Both the position numbers and the translations under genes were made by a program. The notes under the pieces were generated by a model. The model did no database searches. It was not told where the DNA came from and saw only the letters and a program-made list of their open reading frames with translations. DNA of 25,187 bases from a virus. Location: IMG/VR virus record IMGVR_UViG_3300009370_000156, positions 1 to 25,187 of that record. One strand, written 5' to 3'. This document shows, one piece after another, positions 1-7,568 of the stretch (the stretch's first letter is position 1; the number at the start of each line of letters is the position of its first letter).

Positions 1-1400
1 TCTTTCTTATCGTTGCGAACCCTACGAATGAACTGAGAATTGTGGCGCGGATGGATGCCGCTGGATGAATTAACCAACTGACTCACCGTCCCTGACGGCT
101 TAACACAAGTGATGGCGGCTGACTCAGGTATACCTAACAGCTTGGCGGCAGAGATGTTCTCCTTTCTAGCGTGATCTCTCAGCCCCTGTAGTTCCTTGTC
201 GCTTGCCTTAAGGATGGCAGGACAATCCATGATGCCAGTAAGAGACACACCCAACAGCCTCTCTTCCTCTGTATTCCTCTTCCAAGGTGCAGACAGGTAA
301 CGGAAGTCTGTCAGTGTGGCCTGTATAGTGCCAATCCATGTGGCTTGAGTAACCTTCTTGCGAATGGTAGCCAACGTGTCATCAGGACGGCACACTACCT
401 CAGAGAGGTTGCAGAATTCACGTGGTCGAAGCAGAATTTCAGAACAGGGATTTACCCCGAACTCGTAGCTGTTATCTCTGCGCTCTGGAACCATGTCCTT
501 TGCCGCTTGTCTGTTGAAGATGCCACGCTCACCGCTCTTGCTTTCATAGAGTGATGTCCACTCTCTGAGGAAAGCACCAGTGTCAGGCATCTCAGTGTAG
601 GCTACGCTGTTATTAGCCAGCGATCTCTGACCATTCTCTATGAACCACTGGCCTGACTTGGCATGACGCATACGGTCATCAGTTAGGTTGGATAAGGAGA
701 TGGTAGCGGAGCGCCTAACGCCACCGACTACCACCGCCTCACCCTCATAGCAGACAAGGTCATGGCATTCTAGGCTGGTAAGTCTTCTTCCCTTGGCGTG
801 GGTGAATACTGAAACCATGTGTTTGAACAGCTTATCTAGAGGCTCACTTCCGCTGGCCCTTCCCCCGAAGGTACGCAATCTTGAGCCTTGTGGCCTCACC
901 CTAGACAAGTCCCACTTGGGCACTCGCCCACTATAGAGTAGGCTGATCATTTCTCTGACCGCTGTGGCCCAACCAATCTTTGAGTCTCTTACGATGATGA
1001 CGGTGTCGGTATCGTGGAACTCTTCAGCCACCTCTGGTAGCTGGTTAATGTACTGTCTCTCGACGCTGAACCCTACCCCTGTCCCGCACATAAGGACGTA
1101 CATGATCTCATCAAACGCACGAGGTGAGTCTATGGGTAGGTAGCTACAGTTGTAGCCAGCGCAAGCATCACGTTCTAATGCTTTACCTGCTGTCATCAGA
1201 CAGCGCATACTGGGCATGACATCCAGATTAAGGATGGCCTTTCCAAACTCAGTGAGTTTTAGATCGAGCCTGTCTTCAAAGAAACCAGTGTATCTCCTTA
1301 CGGTTTCTCCCCAGTTCTCTCTCCTTTGTAGTTCTTCTAGGTAACGAGCGTACCTAGTCTTGTGAATCCATTGTTGGTATACGTCAAACGTATTGTTCAT
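1..1400 (-). CDS. nrdJ: Class II (B12-dependent) ribonucleotide reductase, 3'-truncated
   Basis: This is a ribonucleoside-triphosphate reductase of the monomeric adenosylcobalamin type, which makes deoxynucleotides for phage DNA synthesis. The reading frame is open from the ATG at 1400 to the left edge, about 466 codons; the family is usually about 700-750 residues, so the C-terminal third is outside the window. The substrate-site cysteine lies in GYNCSYL (Cys85). The NPCSEILL motif (Cys319) and FCNL (Cys330) have the 11-residue spacing of the thiyl-radical and partner cysteines of the Lactobacillus leichmannii enzyme. MCGTGVGFS (about residues 107-115) and VKPSGTVSQL near the edge also fit. 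The start overlaps the upstream 76-aa gene by 4 nt (ATGA), so it is probably translationally coupled. The family call is firm; the cofactor follows from the family. Confidence 0.93.
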   Translation of the reverse strand, partial: MNNTFDVYQQWIHKTRYARYLEELQRRENWGETVRRYTGFFEDRLDLKLTEFGKAILNLDVMPSMRCLMTAGKALERDACAGYNCSYLPIDSPRAFDEIMYVLMCGTGVGFSVERQYINQLPEVAEEFHDTDTVIIVRDSKIGWATAVREMISLLYSGRVPKWDLSRVRPQGSRLRTFGGRASGSEPLDKLFKHMVSVFTHAKGRRLTSLECHDLVCYEGEAVVVGGVRRSATISLSNLTDDRMRHAKSGQWFIENGQRSLANNSVAYTEMPDTGAFLREWTSLYESKSGERGIFNRQAAKDMVPERRDNSYEFGVNPCSEILLRPREFCNLSEVVCRPDDTLATIRKKVTQATWIGTIQATLTDFRYLSAPWKRNTEEERLLGVSLTGIMDCPAILKASDKELQGLRDHARKENISAAKLLGIPESAAITCVKPSGTVSQLVNSSSGIHPRHNSQFIRRVRNDKK

Positions 1401-1630
1401 AGTATGGGAGCGTCCTTATTTATTGTCACTTCTAGTTCGTCAAACTTGTCCTTAAGGTTGGCCTCTTGAGCGTACTTCACATACTCGTCAAGGCCAACCC
1501 CAAAGAACTCCTCGAAAAATCCAGACCAGTCCTTGGTCTTATCCTTCAATCGTTTCCTGTAACAAACACGAGCCATGGAATAGCGCAGGTGTTCGTATAG
1601 TTCATCTTTAGAAGGGGATATTTTCGCCAT
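1397..1630 (-). CDS. Small hypothetical protein between ssb and nrdJ
   Basis: This encodes 77 residues starting MAKISPSK. I chose the ATG at 1630 over a GTG at 1660 because MAKISPSKDELYEH reads as a normal N-terminus and the GTG lies deeper inside ssb. With this start the gene overlaps the ssb 3' end by 23 nt and the nrdJ start by 4 nt. No strong Shine-Dalgarno is visible, so it may rely on coupling to ssb. The protein is charged, with aromatic residues in the middle (DWSGFFEEFFGVGLDEYV), and has no membrane segment. I do not recognise a family. Its position suggests a role in DNA metabolism, but that is only guilt by association. Confidence 0.7.
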   Translation of the reverse strand: MAKISPSKDELYEHLRYSMARVCYRKRLKDKTKDWSGFFEEFFGVGLDEYVKYAQEANLKDKFDELEVTINKDAPIL

Positions 1631-1967
1631 CAGATACAGCGGTTGTTTCACCCTTTGCACCTAACATCTGCATAGAGTATCCGTTAATTTCAGTAACGTA
1701 CTTCTTGTTACCGTCTTTGTCATCGTAGCTACGGTTGGAGATTCTGCCCTCAACATAAAGCTGGCTCCCCTTACTCACGTACTCCTTGACTACATCGGCT
1801 GTCTTTCCGAAGAAGACAACACGATGCCAATCAGTGGTTTTCTTTTCACCATAGCCACTGTTAGTAGCCAGAGAAAAGGATGCCACTGTATCACCGGACT
1901 TAGTTTCCCTGATCTCAGGGTCTTTGCCCACGTGTCCTACAAGTATCGCTTTGTTTACGCTTGCCAT
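1608..1967 (-). CDS. ssb: Single-stranded DNA-binding protein
   Basis: This 119-residue OB-fold SSB coats single-stranded DNA during replication and recombination. It has the typical opening MASVNKAILVGHVGKDPEIR, the strand WHRVVFFGKTADVVKEYVSKGSQLYVEG (about residues 47-74) and a short linker. It ends GENIPF, which resembles the DDDIPF tip that recruits partner proteins in bacterial SSBs, though it is less acidic. At 119 aa it is shorter than bacterial SSBs (about 160-180), because the disordered linker is almost absent. The start overlaps the exonuclease-like gene by 13 nt. AAGAGG lies about 11 nt upstream of the ATG. Confidence 0.95.
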   Translation of the reverse strand: MASVNKAILVGHVGKDPEIRETKSGDTVASFSLATNSGYGEKKTTDWHRVVFFGKTADVVKEYVSKGSQLYVEGRISNRSYDDKDGNKKYVTEINGYSMQMLGAKGETTAVSDGENIPF

Positions 1968-2689
1968 GAAGCATCGTACCTCTTAGTTAATTTCCATAAT
2001 TTTAAGGCTGTCGTAAACATATCTGTCAGCCTCTCTCTTTCTTCCCATTGATGTTCGACAACGTATCCCGGCGAAGAAACTGATATGAAAAGGTTGAGTA
2101 GTTTTCTACCACCACCTAATCCATGATCGTAAGCGGCAAGCTGTACCCCATAGGAGTCATACAGATCAGGCTTCTTGCCACTGTCTAATTCTTTTGTCTT
2201 GAAGTCTACCATCCACTCGTCACAGTGCATGTCTATTTTACCACCATAGCCAAGCCCGTGAGCAAATGAGGTTTCCACCTTCCACTCTTGCTCTCCACAA
2301 ATGTCAAGTATCTTTGCCTTGGTTCCTTTTATCAGGTCAATGTGGTCAGTGTGTGACCAACCGTGCCTGAAATACTTTTCCAACACATCGTGGATCGCAG
2401 TACCTCGTTCAGCGGCCTTCATAGATTCCTCACGTGAGATAGCAAAGACTCTCCTCTTGTAGTCCTTGTTATCTTCACCGAACTGTTGTGCGTTCTTCAT
2501 TTGAGCATCGAACAACTGTTCTTGGTAGTACCTGTTGAGTCCCGGCGCGGCTACCACATCCTTCCATATGGTAGACACGGACGGAACCCACCCATACTTC
2601 CGTGCATCTCTGAGGGTGGTCTGACGCATACCATTCTTACCCTCAATCTCGTAACGGGGAGTCCCGTCCTTGTCGTACCAGTGACTCAT
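1955..2689 (-). CDS. PD-(D/E)XK (RecB/Cas4-like) exonuclease
   Basis: This 244-residue protein has the full motif series of the RecB/lambda-exonuclease nuclease fold: RGTAIHDVLEKY (His100), an acidic residue in KVETSFA (Glu139), GGKIDMHC (Asp153), MVDFKTKE (Asp162, Lys164) and the helix motif GVQLAAY (Gln183, Tyr187). Such phage proteins are usually 5'-3' exonucleases that produce single strands for annealing, or DNA-degrading enzymes. Its neighbours are SSB and an annealase-like protein, so a recombination module is the natural reading. The start overlaps the upstream gene by 4 nt. Whether it is an exonuclease or an endonuclease cannot be decided from sequence. Confidence 0.85.
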   Translation of the reverse strand: MSHWYDKDGTPRYEIEGKNGMRQTTLRDARKYGWVPSVSTIWKDVVAAPGLNRYYQEQLFDAQMKNAQQFGEDNKDYKRRVFAISREESMKAAERGTAIHDVLEKYFRHGWSHTDHIDLIKGTKAKILDICGEQEWKVETSFAHGLGYGGKIDMHCDEWMVDFKTKELDSGKKPDLYDSYGVQLAAYDHGLGGGRKLLNLFISVSSPGYVVEHQWEERERLTDMFTTALKLWKLTKRYDASWQA

Positions 2690-2907
2690 AGCGTGAACTG
2701 GGAGTACCAGTTCTCTTGTTTGTAGCCTAGCTTACGTGCGATCTGAACCAACTTATGCTGTGCATCATGGCATTCATCAGTCCTTGGTGCGCCACACTCA
2801 AGGCTGTCTTGACATATCTGATGAGACTTGTTGATAGCCTCTAGCAGTTCCAACTTATCTGCTGGATGCAGAAATGTTTTCTTCTCTACGGGTTTCTTCT
2901 TAGCCAT
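2686..2907 (-). CDS. Small Lys-rich hypothetical protein
   Basis: This encodes 73 residues starting MAKKKPVEKK. The ATG at 2907 is preferred over an upstream ATG at 2961 because AAGGA lies at proper distance before it and the longer form would extend into the neighbouring gene. A basic N-terminus is followed by a helical region with three cysteines and a histidine (HQICQDSLECGAPRTDECHDAQH, about residues 29-51). That could bind zinc, but it matches no family I recognise. It sits between the annealase-like gene and the exonuclease and is translationally coupled to the latter by ATGA. Confidence 0.75.
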   Translation of the reverse strand: MAKKKPVEKKTFLHPADKLELLEAINKSHQICQDSLECGAPRTDECHDAQHKLVQIARKLGYKQENWYSQFTL

Positions 2908-2917
2908 TAAGGATTCC

Positions 2918-3313
2918 TTACGTTTGTTTAAAGTCGTCAGCTTCATCTTCACCATAGACATTGTACTTGTATGCGCCTACCATCTTAAGCACTACCCTTG
3001 ATAACCCACGTTTCTCTGCCATAGCAGAATAGTAGGGTGGCTTTTGATTGGTATTCTCTGGCGTTGCTTCTCCAAAAGATTCAACAACCATGTCACCTTT
3101 GGTAGCAATTGCTTTTATAACCACATAGTCTGGTTGCATTGTGATTACTTCAAAGCACACACGGATATCGTTAGTGAATTGAATCTTCTCAATACCACTA
3201 CGTTTTATGAAGGCCATTTCCTTTCCACGTATAGCCTTCCTAAAAACATCTTCATCTACATTGAGATGATTATTTTTTACAAGTTCATTTAGGAAGTCAC
3301 GCTTACTCTCCAT
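2918..3313 (-). CDS. Phage recombination-associated protein, possibly Rad52-like annealase
   Basis: This is a 131-residue protein with a strong ribosome-binding site (GGGAGG, 6 nt before the ATG). The C-terminal part (about residues 78-128) has an ESFGEATPEN strand, then SAMAEKRGLSRVVLKMVGAY and an acidic YGEDEADDF tail. That order recalls phage single-strand annealing proteins of the Rad52-like/Sak group, where an A-x-(A/T)-x-A-x-x-R-G helix follows a beta sheet. The operon context (NinB, nuclease, SSB) supports this. No motif is diagnostic, so the annealase role is an inference. Confidence 0.5.
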   Translation of the reverse strand: MESKRDFLNELVKNNHLNVDEDVFRKAIRGKEMAFIKRSGIEKIQFTNDIRVCFEVITMQPDYVVIKAIATKGDMVVESFGEATPENTNQKPPYYSAMAEKRGLSRVVLKMVGAYKYNVYGEDEADDFKQT

Positions 3314-3404
3314 GCTCTTCCTCCCACTGTTGCCACTGTGCTACCGTGGCCTCGTACTCTGCTTGCCGATCATCTTCCCATTGTTCTTGGGTAAGTTCAT
3401 CCAT
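3303..3404 (-). CDS. 33-aa Trp/Glu/Gln-rich small protein
   Basis: This short frame fills the only gap in the operon. It starts ATG GAT GAA at 3404, overlaps the NinB stop by 8 nt, and ends inside the start region of the annealase-like gene, with an 11-nt overlap. The product is highly acidic and Trp/Gln-rich (MDELTQEQWEDD..., ending QWQQWEEEHGE). Most phage genes here are packed the same way, which supports it being real. It has no recognisable domain, and its main role could be to carry ribosomes between its neighbours. Confidence 0.55.
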   Translation of the reverse strand: MDELTQEQWEDDRQAEYEATVAQWQQWEEEHGE

Positions 3405-3777
3405 ACTTTAACTCCGGTAAACGTGCGCCAACTAGCGCACCTAGTTCAGTCACCCTTTCAATCAAGGCTGACATTTCTTCCACGTTGAGTTCAGATGTTG
3501 CAATCACTCTCGTCCTTCTGCCACCATCTAATCCAACGTAGTCTTTAGTGCCAAGAAATTCAGCACAGATGTGGTCTTTAATCTCTTCCACGGTATGTCC
3601 TGTTTCATTGGCGATCTCACGAATCCATGAGTGTAGCAAATTATTCTGCTCAACGCTACGCACATGTTTGTAAGGCTTTATTATAACCTCGTGTGGTTTA
3701 TCGTACTCAAGGTTAGATATGTCTCTGATGCACCGGGCCTGTGTGCCATCGTTTCGTATGATGTATCGTTGTTTCAT
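3397..3777 (-). CDS. ninB: NinB-family recombination mediator
   Basis: This 126-residue protein matches the NinB (lambda Orf) family. Members bind single-stranded DNA and SSB and help load recombinases or annealing proteins. The N-terminal half has a strand region (MKQRYIIRNDG) followed by IIKPYKHVRSVEQNNLLHSW, the family's characteristic stretch with the conserved Arg-x-x-x-Gln-Asn. It then has WIREIANETGHTVEEIKDHI and a helix near the C-terminus. Its length is near the family norm (about 140). It is coupled to the upstream gene by a TAATG overlap. The neighbouring nuclease, SSB and annealase-like protein make a coherent recombination set. Confidence 0.85.
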   Translation of the reverse strand: MKQRYIIRNDGTQARCIRDISNLEYDKPHEVIIKPYKHVRSVEQNNLLHSWIREIANETGHTVEEIKDHICAEFLGTKDYVGLDGGRRTRVIATSELNVEEMSALIERVTELGALVGARLPELKYG

Positions 3778-3995
3778 TAGTGCAACATCTGTTCGCTGGT
3801 TTTTATTTCGGTGTTTAGTTTAGCTTGAAGAGCGTTAAAAGAAACTATCATTCCCTTGGCGTACACGCTCTTAATTAATTCCTTGTACCCTTCTAGGTTA
3901 GGATCATACCACACAATCTTAGGCCATATCTCATCGAAGCCCTTCATGATTTCGATGATCAACTCTGAACTGGTTTCGGAATAATTAGAATCCAT
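3777..3995 (-). CDS. Small hypothetical protein
   Basis: This encodes 72 residues in the left-hand recombination operon, with 1-nt TAATG overlaps at both ends. It is predicted mostly helical, with SELIIEIMKGFDEIWPKIVWYD in the first half and LQAKLNTEIKTSEQML near the end. There are no cysteines and no membrane segment. I do not recognise a family. The tight coupling to ninB suggests co-expression only. Confidence 0.65.
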   Translation of the reverse strand: MDSNYSETSSELIIEIMKGFDEIWPKIVWYDPNLEGYKELIKSVYAKGMIVSFNALQAKLNTEIKTSEQMLH

Positions 3996-4201
3996 TAGTT
4001 CAAGCTGTCCATGAAGTCAACGCTCTGCACTTCAAAGCGGTAGGCTTTGTCCTCTACCCTATACATAACCTCATGGATATCAGAAGAGATAATCTTTTTT
4101 ACCACCTCATTCGGAACCTCGTCTGCAAAAACTCTCACGATGATCAACACATCTCTATAATTTTTTGATTGAACGCTTTCGTTATCGTCTTTAACACCCA
4201 C
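3995..4201 (-). CDS. Small hypothetical protein with GTG start
   Basis: This encodes 68 residues. The start is a GTG at 4201, inside the HNH-like gene, with a 58-nt overlap. It is supported by AAGGAG 11 nt upstream, which is the best ribosome-binding site in the area. The beta-rich segment DVLIIVRVFADEVPNEVVKKI (about residues 17-37) and RVEDKAYRFEVQSVDF (about 48-63) suggest a small alpha/beta fold. No family is recognised. The long overlap with the HNH gene is notable, because both frames must be constrained there. Confidence 0.6.
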   Translation of the reverse strand: MGVKDDNESVQSKNYRDVLIIVRVFADEVPNEVVKKIISSDIHEVMYRVEDKAYRFEVQSVDFMDSLN

Positions 4202-4413
4202 CTGAATTGAGTCTCCTTATCATACGTCCCGTTGTGGCAATCTTGGTGGCAAGTATAGCACACGGGGAGTGTTAGGTGATGCTCTGCTCTTATCCCCTTA
4301 CCAGCCCCCAAAGCAATGTCTCTCAGGTGGTGTGCTTGGACAGGCTCAGTACCACAATGACTGCATGGTAAACTGGCTACCCACTCAAGGTATCTCCTCT
4401 CCTTTGCCTTCAT
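4144..4413 (-). CDS. HNH-like zinc protein (Ref/DUF968 type)
   Basis: This 89-residue protein has a Cys pair CSHCG (about residues 18-22), a His pair in AHHLRD (about 28-29) and HHLTLPVCYTCHQDCHNG (about 45-62). This is the treble-clef HNH layout of phage Ref/DUF968-like proteins, which cleave DNA or support RecA-dependent recombination. It is the first gene of the left operon. No Shine-Dalgarno precedes the ATG. A TATAAT box ends only 6 nt before it, so the message may be leaderless. The nuclease activity is inferred from the fold. The family is usually longer, so this may be a minimal version. Confidence 0.72.
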   Translation of the reverse strand: MKAKERRYLEWVASLPCSHCGTEPVQAHHLRDIALGAGKGIRAEHHLTLPVCYTCHQDCHNGTYDKETQFRWVLKTITKAFNQKIIEMC

Positions 4414-4419
4414 GCTTGA

Positions 4420-4428
4420 ATTATACCA
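4420..4428 (-). promoter_or_regulatory. Extended -10 promoter for the left operon
   Basis: Read on the minus strand, the sequence is TGGTATAAT: a perfect -10 hexamer with the TGn extension. No good -35 lies at 17 nt; TTAACA is present 11 nt upstream of the hexamer. Transcription starting 6-7 nt downstream would begin at or beside the ATG of the HNH-like gene (4413). Confidence 0.6.
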
Positions 4429-4438
4429 CAGGTCTGTG
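4427..4438. promoter_or_regulatory. Palindrome in the divergent control region
   Basis: CACAG-GT-CTGTG is a perfect 5-bp inverted repeat that overlaps the upstream edge of the extended -10 promoter and lies between the two divergent operons. It is a reasonable operator position. It is short, and no repressor gene is evident. Confidence 0.3.
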
Positions 4439-4477
4439 TTAAAGTGGGAAGTTCCCTCAATTATTTATGGAGAATCC

Positions 4478-5017
4478 ATGAGCATTAGCAGAGTTCACAA
4501 GGTGTTGGACATTGAGTTGCCAACGTCAGAAAAGATCATCCTGATACTGCTGGCTGACAACGCTAACGATGAGAGCGGAGAATGCTGGCCCTCTCAAGGT
4601 TATCTAGCCAAGAGAGCAGGAATGAGCAGACAGAATGTTAACTTAGTTATCAACAAGTTACGTGAGAAAGGTTACATAAAGCTGGAACATAGGTACAGGG
4701 AGAGCGGTGGCAAGAGATCAAACATGTACACCGTACTACCATGTCACATCACAAGACATACCCATGTCAGCTCAGACGACATAGAATCTGTTAGTAAAGA
4801 ATCTATACAAATGAACATCCCTCATATCTGGGATGTATGGACTGGTATAGCAGGGGATAAGGCCAAGCCTATACTTGGGAAAGCAATCAAAGATTTCGGA
4901 GAGTTTGAGGTAGCGAAAGCCATAGGCGTAGTGCTTCTTAAGAAACCTGCCGATCCTGTCCCTTACTTCAGAGCCGTGCTTAATGGCGGCAAGAAGAAGC
5001 GAGGGTTTGTAGCATGA
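4478..5017 (+). CDS. HTH replication protein (lambda O/DnaD-like role)
   Basis: This encodes 179 residues starting MSISRVHKVL. The ATG at 4478 has GGAG 8 nt upstream, so the longer frame from 4412 is rejected. The N-terminal half is a winged helix: SEKIILILLADNANDESGECWPSQ, then YLAKRAGMSRQNVNLVINKLREKGYI, which is the pattern of phage replication and HTH_36 proteins. The C-terminal part (about residues 110-179) ends in a helix and a basic tail (GGKKKRGFVA). It is first in the operon and coupled by ATGA to the primase-helicase. An origin-binding or helicase-loading role is likely, but a transcriptional regulator is possible. Confidence 0.7.
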   Translation: MSISRVHKVLDIELPTSEKIILILLADNANDESGECWPSQGYLAKRAGMSRQNVNLVINKLREKGYIKLEHRYRESGGKRSNMYTVLPCHITRHTHVSSDDIESVSKESIQMNIPHIWDVWTGIAGDKAKPILGKAIKDFGEFEVAKAIGVVLLKKPADPVPYFRAVLNGGKKKRGFVA

Positions 5018-6708
5018 AGACATTCGCAGACTTTGGGATAGATGCCAGCCCTAACAGTGGTCAGGTATCCACGACATGCCCTCAGTGTAGTGGTCAGCGC
5101 CGAAAGAAGAAGGTGAAGTGCCTGTCCATCAACACAGATGAGGGCATATGGTGTTGCCATCATTGTGGTTGGACTGGAACGCTGGCTAACGGCAGTCGTA
5201 AGACAGTCAATCTACATTGGAGAAAGCCAGAGTATCGCAAGCCAGAGAAGGTGGCTGAGAGTGCGTTGTCTAACGGTGCATTGGAATGGCTTGGAGAGAG
5301 AGGCATATCGGAGACAACAGCCACTGACTGTGGCATCTACGTGAGTGAGGTTTACATGCCTCAGTCTGAGGAAGTGAAGAAGGCTTTTGTCTTCCCCTAC
5401 TTCCGTGATGGTGAGTTGATCAATGCCAAGTACAGATCAGGCAAGAAAGAATTCAGATCAGAGGTAGGTGCAGAGAGAATACTCTATGGACTGGATGACG
5501 TTAAGGAAGGAGACACACCAGTTATTCTGGTTGAAGGTGAGATGGACAAGCTGTCTCTATGGGAAGCGGGATTCAGGAATTGCGTAAGTGTCCCTGATGG
5601 TGCGCCTCATGTTAACACCAAGGACTACTCATCCAAGTTTGATTTCCTCAATGATGACAGGTTGCAAGACAAGCAGTTCATACTGGCAGGAGACAACGAT
5701 GCTCCGGGCCAGAAGCTACAAGAGGAACTGGCAAGACGGTTAGGCAAAGAGGTATGCAGTAGAGTGACTTGGCCTGAAGGGTGTAAGGATGCCAACGATG
5801 TGCTGAAGGAGTACGGTAAGAAGATACTGGCTGAGTGTATTGAACACGCAGAACCTTACCCCATCGTAGGAACCTACACGACTGGAGATTTATCTGAGCA
5901 GTTGTTCGACCTGTATGATAACGGGTTGGAGAAGGGTGTATCGACAGGATGGGATAGCCTAGACAAGCACTACCTGATCAGGCCCGGATGTTTCAGCGTG
6001 GTCACTGGTATACCGGGGAGTGGTAAGTCTAACTGGCTGGATGCAATGATGGTGAACATAGCCAAGAAGCATGGTTGGAGATTCGCTATCTTCTCACCAG
6101 AGAACCAGCCATTAGAGGATCACATGTCACGGATCATGGAGAAGTACGTGGGCGCACCCTTTAGGGATGGCCCCAACATGAGGATGACACGTGATGAGTT
6201 GGAGAATGCTACTGACTGGGCAAAGGAACACTTCCAGTGGATACTGCCAGAGGATGATCACGAGTGGACATTGGATAGGATTCTGGAGACAGCGAGAGGA
6301 TTAGTCAGGCGGTATGGTATACGTGGGCTAGTGATTGACCCATGGAATGAGTTGGAGACAGCACGTGGGGAATACTCAGAGACAGAGTTCATTGGCCTGT
6401 GTTTGAAGAGAGCAAGGCAGTTTGCCAGAAGGTACGGCATACACTTGTGGATAGTGGCTCATCCTGCCAAGATGTACAGGGACAAGAGCGGAGCCTATCC
6501 AGTGCCTAGCCTGTGGGATATCTCAGGTTCAGCACACTGGAGAAACAAATCAGACTCAGGTGTGGTGATATACCGTGATCTCGCAGACCCAGATTCAAAG
6601 GTGGTGGAGATTCACGTGCAGAAGCAGAGGTTCAGACAGGATGGGGGAATGGGCATGTCTACCCTCACGTACCGTCCTTCTACGGGGGCTTACATTGACC
6701 ACCAGTAA
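5014..6708 (+). CDS. Primase-helicase, T7 gp4/Twinkle-like
   Basis: This 564-residue replicative enzyme combines primase and 5'-3' helicase. Its zinc finger has CPQC (Cys22/25) and CHHC (Cys48/51). The TOPRIM primase core shows VEGEMDKLS (Glu174, Asp178) and GDNDAPG (Asp227, Asp229). The RecA-like helicase has Walker A GIPGSGKSN (Lys338) and Walker B LVIDPWNE (Asp442), followed by HLWIVAHPAK and a C-terminal QKQRFR segment. Length and domain order match T7 gp4. The zinc finger and both catalytic cores look intact. It overlaps the HTH gene by 4 nt. It implies that the phage runs its own replisome. Confidence 0.96.
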   Translation: MKTFADFGIDASPNSGQVSTTCPQCSGQRRKKKVKCLSINTDEGIWCCHHCGWTGTLANGSRKTVNLHWRKPEYRKPEKVAESALSNGALEWLGERGISETTATDCGIYVSEVYMPQSEEVKKAFVFPYFRDGELINAKYRSGKKEFRSEVGAERILYGLDDVKEGDTPVILVEGEMDKLSLWEAGFRNCVSVPDGAPHVNTKDYSSKFDFLNDDRLQDKQFILAGDNDAPGQKLQEELARRLGKEVCSRVTWPEGCKDANDVLKEYGKKILAECIEHAEPYPIVGTYTTGDLSEQLFDLYDNGLEKGVSTGWDSLDKHYLIRPGCFSVVTGIPGSGKSNWLDAMMVNIAKKHGWRFAIFSPENQPLEDHMSRIMEKYVGAPFRDGPNMRMTRDELENATDWAKEHFQWILPEDDHEWTLDRILETARGLVRRYGIRGLVIDPWNELETARGEYSETEFIGLCLKRARQFARRYGIHLWIVAHPAKMYRDKSGAYPVPSLWDISGSAHWRNKSDSGVVIYRDLADPDSKVVEIHVQKQRFRQDGGMGMSTLTYRPSTGAYIDHQ

Positions 6709-7108
6709 GGGCGAAGAGATTTTTCTGGCCCATGTTATATACTACAAGCTACCTTTGCCTACACTGGAACACAAGTTCTTAAAGAAGAGAAGATTTAGAT
6801 TTGATTTTGCTTGGCCTCAATTGCACATCGCAGTTGAGGTTGAGGGAGGGGTGTGGACAGGCGGGAGACACACCAGAGGGAAGGGTTACACCCGTGACCT
6901 TGAGAAGTATAACCTCGCCACATTGCATGGATGGAAGGTGTATCGTTTTACTACGCAGGATGTTACTAGTGGTAAGGCTATTGCGTTCATGAAAAATATA
7001 ATAATAGATAAAACAATAATTGGAGAATCGTATGAGGATATCAGCGGAGGATTTATGCTCGCTGACCCCTTACACTCACCTAAATATGCGACCAAGGATA
7101 AGAAGTGA
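6695..7108 (+). CDS. DUF559/Vsr-like endonuclease
   Basis: This is a 137-residue protein with the small PD-(D/E)XK layout common in phages: LEHKFLKKRRFRFDFAWP (Glu25, Asp37), then IAVEVEGGVW (Glu48, Glu50), a TGGRHTRGKGY loop, and EKYNLATLHGWKVYRFT. This resembles DUF559/very-short-patch-like endonucleases and some Holliday-junction resolvases. The frame is open from 6575, but that would overlap the primase by 134 nt. A TTG at 6695 with GGGG 6 nt upstream leaves a 14-nt overlap and starts just before the conserved region, so I prefer it. The start is uncertain; the fold is not. Confidence 0.78.
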   Translation: MTTSKGEEIFLAHVIYYKLPLPTLEHKFLKKRRFRFDFAWPQLHIAVEVEGGVWTGGRHTRGKGYTRDLEKYNLATLHGWKVYRFTTQDVTSGKAIAFMKNIIIDKTIIGESYEDISGGFMLADPLHSPKYATKDKK

Positions 7109-7568
7109 GACTATATGCTACGTGCTTGCTGGATTATCTAAAGAAGCGTCAGATTTTGTGAGGTTTAAATATTCAGGGGATGAAACCAGAAGAGGGAAGG
7201 TCGCACACGCACTAGCAGAAAGGGTGTTGCGTAGGCAGAGGAAGAGGAAAGGTAAGAGGTACTTATTCAACAGTCCGAATCATTTAATTCAACTGGCCCA
7301 TGTTGCCATAGACGAGGCGAATGGAGATGGGTTGTGTACCACGTGCAACGGGAAGGGATGGATAGACACAGGCGTGAAGAGGATAGATTGTTTTGCATGT
7401 GAGGGGGCAGGTGTACGCAAGACAGGAGACAGGGCAATAGCAGACAGGTTGGGTTGTTCTGTCCAGTTCTACAGGAAGGAGTGGAAGAGTATACTGGAGA
7501 GGCAGATGCTAGGAATACTGGCATCCTATGAGGGGGATTTGTACAACGCCTTTAGAGAGAGGTTGTGA
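7032..7568 (+). CDS. Q-like antiterminator with CxxC zinc finger
   Basis: This 178-residue protein has CTTCNGKGW (Cys102/105) and CFACEGAG (Cys120/123), a half-DnaJ type zinc finger. It is followed by a basic helix with a G-CSVQFYRKEW element that looks like a DNA-binding helix. This is the arrangement of phage antitermination Q proteins, which load onto RNA polymerase at the late promoter. Its position at the end of the early plus-strand operon also fits a late-gene switch. The ATG at 7032 has TTGGAG 6 nt upstream. The first 77 nt overlap the endonuclease gene in another frame, which is unusually long. Other CxxC-containing phage regulators cannot be excluded. Confidence 0.55.
   Translation: MRISAEDLCSLTPYTHLNMRPRIRSETICYVLAGLSKEASDFVRFKYSGDETRRGKVAHALAERVLRRQRKRKGKRYLFNSPNHLIQLAHVAIDEANGDGLCTTCNGKGWIDTGVKRIDCFACEGAGVRKTGDRAIADRLGCSVQFYRKEWKSILERQMLGILASYEGDLYNAFRERL

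Noticed and set aside
345-554. 69-aa open frame on the plus strand
   Set aside because: It lies wholly inside the class II ribonucleotide reductase on the opposite strand and has no ribosome-binding site.
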